A stretch of DNA of 18,154 bases from contig PMBV01000246.1 in the NCBI GenBank assembly GCA_003153055.1, positions 3,867 to 22,020 of the forward strand. The letters run 5' to 3'. The translations under genes were made by a program, and so were the position numbers. The stretch is from Myxococcales bacterium (GTDB lineage: Bacteria > Myxococcota > Myxococcia > Myxococcales > Myxococcaceae). Shown here piece by piece: positions 14,484 through 18,154 of this stretch. Below the pieces are notes generated by a model that saw only the letters and a program-made list of their open reading frames with translations, was not told the DNA's origin and ran no database searches. Position 1 is the stretch's first letter. The number at the start of each line of letters is the position of its first letter.

Positions 14484-14497
14484 CGCGACGCGTCGCG
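14484..14497. promoter_or_regulatory. 14-bp perfect palindrome upstream of the small lipoprotein gene
   Basis: CGCGACG-CGTCGCG is perfectly self-complementary with no spacer. It lies 22-36 bases upstream of the lipoprotein ATG on the minus strand, inside the 255-bp divergent gap to the MFS gene. The shape is that of a dimeric regulator's operator. The sequence is all CG-rich steps, so chance is less remote than for a mixed sequence. Confidence 0.4.
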
Positions 14498-14610
14498 GTC
14501 GACGTGACAAGAGATGAAGGGAGGGGCTCCGTAGGGTCACGAGCCCAACGAGAGCGCCGTCTCATAGCGCCGTGGACGCGTGGGCCCGGTCGTCGACTCA
14601 GGAATCCGTC

Positions 14611-14702
14611 GCCCGGCAACCCGGGCCAGGCGCAAGAATCGCGCACTTCGAGAAGAGCGGCTGGCCTCTGGAGGCAGGTTGGCGGCAGGAGCGAGCCCTG
14701 CC
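14611..14702 (+). other. Hairpin-rich leader before the MFS gene
   Basis: Three GC-rich hairpins lie in a row: GCCCGG-CAAC-CCGGGC (14611-14626), GCC-TCTGGA-GGC near 14663-14676, and GGCAGG-AGCGAGC-CCTGCC (14684-14702). The last ends two bases before the GGAG ribosome site (14705-14708). They would be in the leader if transcription starts upstream of 14611, but no promoter was found and no known riboswitch was recognised. Confidence 0.3.
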
Positions 14703-14716
14703 CCGGAGTGCCCGTT

Positions 14717-15946
14717 ATGGACGCGCCCATGAAGCCGAGTGAACTGGTGGCCATCCCGCCGAAAATCCTGGGCGTGCCAGTCGAAGTGGTGATGCTGGGG
14801 GTGGTGAGCTTTCTCACCGACGTCAGCTCGGAGGCCGTCTTCGCCGTGCTGCCGCTCTTCCTCACCACGGTGCTCGGCGCGAGCGCATTGCTCCTCGGCG
14901 CGATGGAGGGCGTGGCCGACTTCGCCGCCTCCTCCCTCGACATGGCCTCGGGCTACCTCTCGGACAGGCTCGCCAAGCGAAAGGCCATCGCGGTGGCCGG
15001 CTACGGTCTCTCGTCGATCGCCAAGGTTCTGCTCCTGCTGGCCAGCACCGCGGGCCAGGTGTTTGCCTTTCGCGTGGTGGAGCGCCTGGGCAAATCCATC
15101 CGCGGGGCCCCGCGCGATGCGCTCCTCTCCGGGCTCGCGCCAAAGGAGAAGCGCGGCACCTCCTTCGGCGTGCACAAGGCCTTCGACAAGGCCGGCGCCA
15201 TACTCGGCCCCTTGCTCGCCTACGCGATCCTCGACCGCGTGGGCCAGAGCAGGGAGGGCTTTCATACCCTGTTTCTCGCCGCGGTCATTCCCGCCTTTGC
15301 CTCGGTGGCGGTGCTGCTCTTCTTCGTGCGCGAGCACGCCGGCCCGTCTCGTGCGCGAGTGCCCCTGCGCGAGGCCCTGCGGACACTCGGCCCGGGATAC
15401 CGGCACTACCTCGCCTCCGCGGGCATCTTCTCGCTCGCGTACTTCAGCTTCGCCTTCTTGATGCTGGCCGCGAACCGCGTCGGTTTCGAGCTCAAGGACG
15501 TGGTGCTGCTCTACGCCCTCTTCAACGTCTCCTTCACCGTGCTCTCGGTGCCCATCGGCCTGCTCGGTGACCGCGTCGGGCGCAAGGCGATCATCGCCAG
15601 CTCGTATGTCATCTACGCCGTCATGTGCGCTGGCTTCGCAGTCGTCGAGTCGAAGGGCGCGGTCATCGCGCTGTTCCTGCTCTACGGCGTGTTCTACGCA
15701 ATCGACGAAGGGCAGTCGAAGGCCTACCTCTCCGATTTGACTCCAGAGACCTCGCGCGCTACCGCCATCGGCACTTACGGATTCGTCACCGCGCTCGTCT
15801 ACCTGCCCGCCTCGCTCCTGGCTGGCGCGCTCTGGAACGTCGCCGGCCCGACCGTGACCTTCTCGGTTGGAGGAGCGCTTTCGCTGCTTGCGCTGGCCTA
15901 CTTCCTCGTCTTTGCGCCCAAGGTCGTCGCCCCCGCGAGCGCCTGA
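14717..15946 (+). CDS. Major facilitator superfamily (MFS) transporter
   Basis: The start is the ATG at 14717, with GGAG (14705-14708) eight bases upstream. The frame extends to 14504 but the extra 71 residues are Arg/Pro/Gly-rich with no membrane segment, so it is leader. The product is 409 residues with about 11-12 hydrophobic helices. Motif A, GYLSDRLAKRK (79-89), lies in the loop after helix 2, and a second copy, GLLGDRVGRK, lies in the C-terminal half, the usual two-fold symmetry. DVSSEAVFAVLPLFLTTVLG (35-54) and GKSIRGAPRDAL (125-136) mark an MFS_1 subgroup. The substrate is not readable. A P-type ATPase gene follows 132 bp downstream in the same direction; whether they share a transcript is unclear. 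Confidence 0.9.
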   Translation: MDAPMKPSELVAIPPKILGVPVEVVMLGVVSFLTDVSSEAVFAVLPLFLTTVLGASALLLGAMEGVADFAASSLDMASGYLSDRLAKRKAIAVAGYGLSSIAKVLLLLASTAGQVFAFRVVERLGKSIRGAPRDALLSGLAPKEKRGTSFGVHKAFDKAGAILGPLLAYAILDRVGQSREGFHTLFLAAVIPAFASVAVLLFFVREHAGPSRARVPLREALRTLGPGYRHYLASAGIFSLAYFSFAFLMLAANRVGFELKDVVLLYALFNVSFTVLSVPIGLLGDRVGRKAIIASSYVIYAVMCAGFAVVESKGAVIALFLLYGVFYAIDEGQSKAYLSDLTPETSRATAIGTYGFVTALVYLPASLLAGALWNVAGPTVTFSVGGALSLLALAYFLVFAPKVVAPASA

Positions 15947-16078
15947 CCTCCTTCGATTTGAACGAGGCGACCGTCAAAGTGAGACACAAGAGCAGGGCGC
16001 GGGCAGGCGCGGCCCGTGTGTCCGTGGCCCTGGCGTCGGGCCCGGGTCGTGCAGCGGCTCCAGGAGGAGGGCACTGCC

Positions 16079-18154
16079 ATGTCCACGTCACAGTCACTGG
16101 AGGGCCTGGGCGGCCTGGCGGAGGCCGAGGCCGCTGCACGGCTGAAGGCCGATGGACCAAACGAGCTGGCCACGCAGAGGCCCCGGAGCCTGTGGACCAT
16201 CGCGCTCTCGGTGGTGCGGGAGCCGATGTTCCTGCTGCTGGTGGCCGCGGGCACGCTGTACCTGGTGATGGGCTCGGTCGGCGACGCGGTGCTGCTGTTG
16301 GGCTTCGTCTTCGTGGTGATGGGCATCACCATCGCCCAGGAGCGGCGCACCGAGAACGCCCTGGCCGCGCTGCGCGAGCTCTCGAGCCCCCGGGCGCTGG
16401 TGATCCGTGGCGGAGCCCGGCGAAAGGTCGAGGGACGCGAGGTGGTGGTGGGAGACCTGGTGGTCTTGACGGAAGGCGACAGGGTCCCCGCCGACGGGCT
16501 CCTGCGCCGCGCGATCAACCTCTCCAGTGACGAATCGCTGCTCAGCGGCGAATCGGTGCCGGTGCGCAAGGCCCCGAAGGAGGGCCCGCGCGCGCTCGAC
16601 ACGCCTGGGGGCGACGACCTCCCCTCGGTCTTCTCGGGAACGCTGGTGACCGCGGGGCAGGGCATCATCGAGGTGGTCGCCACCGGGCCGAGCTCCGAGC
16701 TGGGGAAGATCGGCAAGGCCCTCGACCAGCCTCTGGCGGAGCCCACCCTGCTGCAGAAGGAGACCTCTCGCCTGGTCCGTGTGCTGGCCATCATCGGCCT
16801 CGCCGCGGGAGTGACGGTGGTGGTGGCCTACGCGCTGACCCGCGGTGGCGGCCTCGAGCAGTGGAAGGCAGGGGTGCTCGCCGGCATCACCATGGCGATG
16901 GCCGTGCTCCCCGAGGAGTTCCCGGTCATTCTCACCGTCTTCTTGGCGCTCGGCGCCTGGCGTCTCTCGCGGCACAACGTGCTCACCCGGCGCATGCCGG
17001 CGGTCGAGACGCTCGGCGCGGCTACGGTGCTCTGCGTGGACAAGACGGGCACCCTCACCCGCAACCAGATGACCCTGCGGACTCTCGCCCCGGTCGAGGG
17101 ACCTCAGACCGATCTCGGCACGATCGACGGCACACTCCCCGAGGGGCCGCGACGCTTGCTGGAGGATGCGATTTTGGCCAGCACCCGGAGCCCTTTCGAC
17201 CCCATGGAGAAGGCCCTCGGAGTGGCGGGTGAGCGGCTCCTGGGTGGCAACGGGCCACTTCACTCGGGTTGGACGCTCGCGCGCGAGTACCCGCTGAGCC
17301 CGGCGCTGCTCGCGGTCAGCTACGCCTGGCATACGCCGGAGGGACTCAGCGTCGCCAGCAAGGGCGCCCCCGAGGCCATCGCGGAGCTCTGCCACCTTCC
17401 CGAGGCCAGGCGGCTGGAGCTGAAGGACACGGTGGCGCGGGTGGCGAGCGCCGGTCTGCGGGTGCTCGGGGTGGCCCGGGGCACTGCCTCGGCGCTCCCC
17501 GATGCGCACCATGAGCTCGCGCTCGACTTCGTGGGGCTGCTCGGCTTCGAGGACCCGCTGCGCCCATCGGTGCCGGCCGCGGTGGCCGAGTGCCAGGCGG
17601 CTGGGGTGCGGGTGGTGATGATCACCGGCGACGCGACAGTGACCGCCATCGGCATCGCCCAGCAGGCGGGCCTCACCAACGCAGCCACGGCGCTTGATGG
17701 GCCCCAGTTGGCGAAGCTCAGCGACGCCGAGCTGGGAGCGAAGGTCAGGGAGGTGCAGGTCTTCTCCCGGGTCGTCCCAGAGCAGAAGCTCCGCATCGTC
17801 AACGCGCTCAAGGCCAACGGGGAAATCGTCGCCATGACCGGCGACGGGGTGAACGATGCGCCGGCCCTCAAGGCGGCCCACATCGGGATCGCCATGGGCA
17901 AGCGGGGCACGGACGTCGCCCGCGAGGCCGCGGCGCTGGTTCTGCTGGACGATGAGTTCACCTCGATCGTGGGCGCCATTCGCCTCGGGCGGCGGATCTT
18001 CGACAACATCAAGAAGGCCATCGTCTTCACCGTGGCGGTGCACGTTCCGATCGCCGGGCTCTCGATGGTGCCGGTGTTCTTCGCCGGCTGGCCGCTGCTG
18101 CTCCTGCCGATCCACATCGTCTTTCTCGAGCTGGTCATCGATCCGGCCTGCTCG
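16079..18154 (+). CDS. Cation-transporting P-type ATPase (P2-like), partial
   Basis: The frame runs from the ATG at 16079 to the right edge with no stop (692 residues visible, about 150 more expected). GAGGG lies seven bases upstream. It pumps cations across the inner membrane using ATP. Visible are the N-terminal cation ATPase segment (LAEAEAAARLKADGPNEL, 13-30), helices M1-M2 (about 51-85), the actuator SGES (156-159), M3-M4 with AVLPEEFP (275-282), phosphorylation site DKTGTLT (Asp321), nucleotide site KGAPE (428-432), MITGD and TGDGVNDAP (587-595), then M5 and M6 ending ELVIDPAC (684-691). The M4 motif is PEEF, not the PEGL of Ca2+ pumps, and the M6 motif ELxxDPAC replaces NLVTD. This marks a bacterial subgroup of uncertain ion specificity, so calcium is not assigned. 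Confidence 0.93.
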   Translation, partial: MSTSQSLEGLGGLAEAEAAARLKADGPNELATQRPRSLWTIALSVVREPMFLLLVAAGTLYLVMGSVGDAVLLLGFVFVVMGITIAQERRTENALAALRELSSPRALVIRGGARRKVEGREVVVGDLVVLTEGDRVPADGLLRRAINLSSDESLLSGESVPVRKAPKEGPRALDTPGGDDLPSVFSGTLVTAGQGIIEVVATGPSSELGKIGKALDQPLAEPTLLQKETSRLVRVLAIIGLAAGVTVVVAYALTRGGGLEQWKAGVLAGITMAMAVLPEEFPVILTVFLALGAWRLSRHNVLTRRMPAVETLGAATVLCVDKTGTLTRNQMTLRTLAPVEGPQTDLGTIDGTLPEGPRRLLEDAILASTRSPFDPMEKALGVAGERLLGGNGPLHSGWTLAREYPLSPALLAVSYAWHTPEGLSVASKGAPEAIAELCHLPEARRLELKDTVARVASAGLRVLGVARGTASALPDAHHELALDFVGLLGFEDPLRPSVPAAVAECQAAGVRVVMITGDATVTAIGIAQQAGLTNAATALDGPQLAKLSDAELGAKVREVQVFSRVVPEQKLRIVNALKANGEIVAMTGDGVNDAPALKAAHIGIAMGKRGTDVAREAAALVLLDDEFTSIVGAIRLGRRIFDNIKKAIVFTVAVHVPIAGLSMVPVFFAGWPLLLLPIHIVFLELVIDPACS

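Noticed and set aside
14504..14716. 71-residue N-terminal extension of the MFS protein
   Set aside because: The extension is Arg/Pro/Gly-rich with no membrane segment, while the ATG at 14717 has a good ribosome site.
16094..18115. 673-residue open frame on the minus strand
   Set aside because: It is antisense to the P-type ATPase, whose motifs are complete; its own sequence is His/Arg/Gly/Glu-rich with no domain. High GC keeps antisense frames open.

Overview
The window is GC-rich (roughly two thirds G+C by eye) and gene-dense. It looks like the chromosome of a myxobacterium-like bacterium (Myxococcota). This is an inference from a membrane-anchored Ser/Thr kinase with the HRDxSPxN catalytic loop, PEGA-domain partners and a lipoprotein with Cys-rich repeats. 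No rRNA, tRNA, CRISPR array, insertion sequence or prophage gene was seen, and no gene-free stretch exceeds 300 bases.

Layout, left to right. (1) 1-2318, minus strand: an SRPBCC-fold membrane protein and a SAM methyltransferase joined by a GTGA overlap, then an acyl-CoA carboxylase carboxyltransferase (methylcrotonyl-CoA carboxylase beta type) that runs off the left edge. (2) 2511-6969, plus strand: an apparent three-gene signalling operon. It holds a transmembrane Ser/Thr kinase with an external PEGA domain, a secreted TPR/PEGA membrane protein, and a lipoprotein that joins a Cys-rich repeat region to a Leu/Ile/Val-type periplasmic binding domain. No ABC permease or ATPase accompanies it, so it reads as a ligand-sensing envelope system rather than a transporter. 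This is the best candidate for an undescribed system. (3) 6991-7998, minus: an RlmI/RlmK-like methyltransferase. (4) 8105-11935, plus: ArgE-like deacetylase, a phosphoribosyltransferase with basic tails, and the selenocysteine elongation factor SelB. (5) 11945-12701, plus: a VapBC-type toxin-antitoxin module with its own promoter and closing hairpin. The toxin appears to start at a rare CTG codon in a CTGA overlap. (6) 12865-14461, minus: a Methyltransf_32-type methyltransferase and an unrecognised small lipoprotein whose codon use looks less GC-biased than its neighbours. (7) 14717-18154, plus: an MFS transporter, then a cation P-type ATPase that runs off the right edge.

Genes within a block fit together, but the blocks are functionally unrelated. 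The strongest small-scale observations are the CTG-started PIN toxin, a candidate leaderless promoter at the carboxylase, a hairpin that could shorten the ribosome-site spacing of the RlmI-like gene, a hairpin abutting the SRPBCC start codon, and a 14-bp perfect palindrome upstream of the small lipoprotein. All functional calls come from reading motifs by eye, with no database search.
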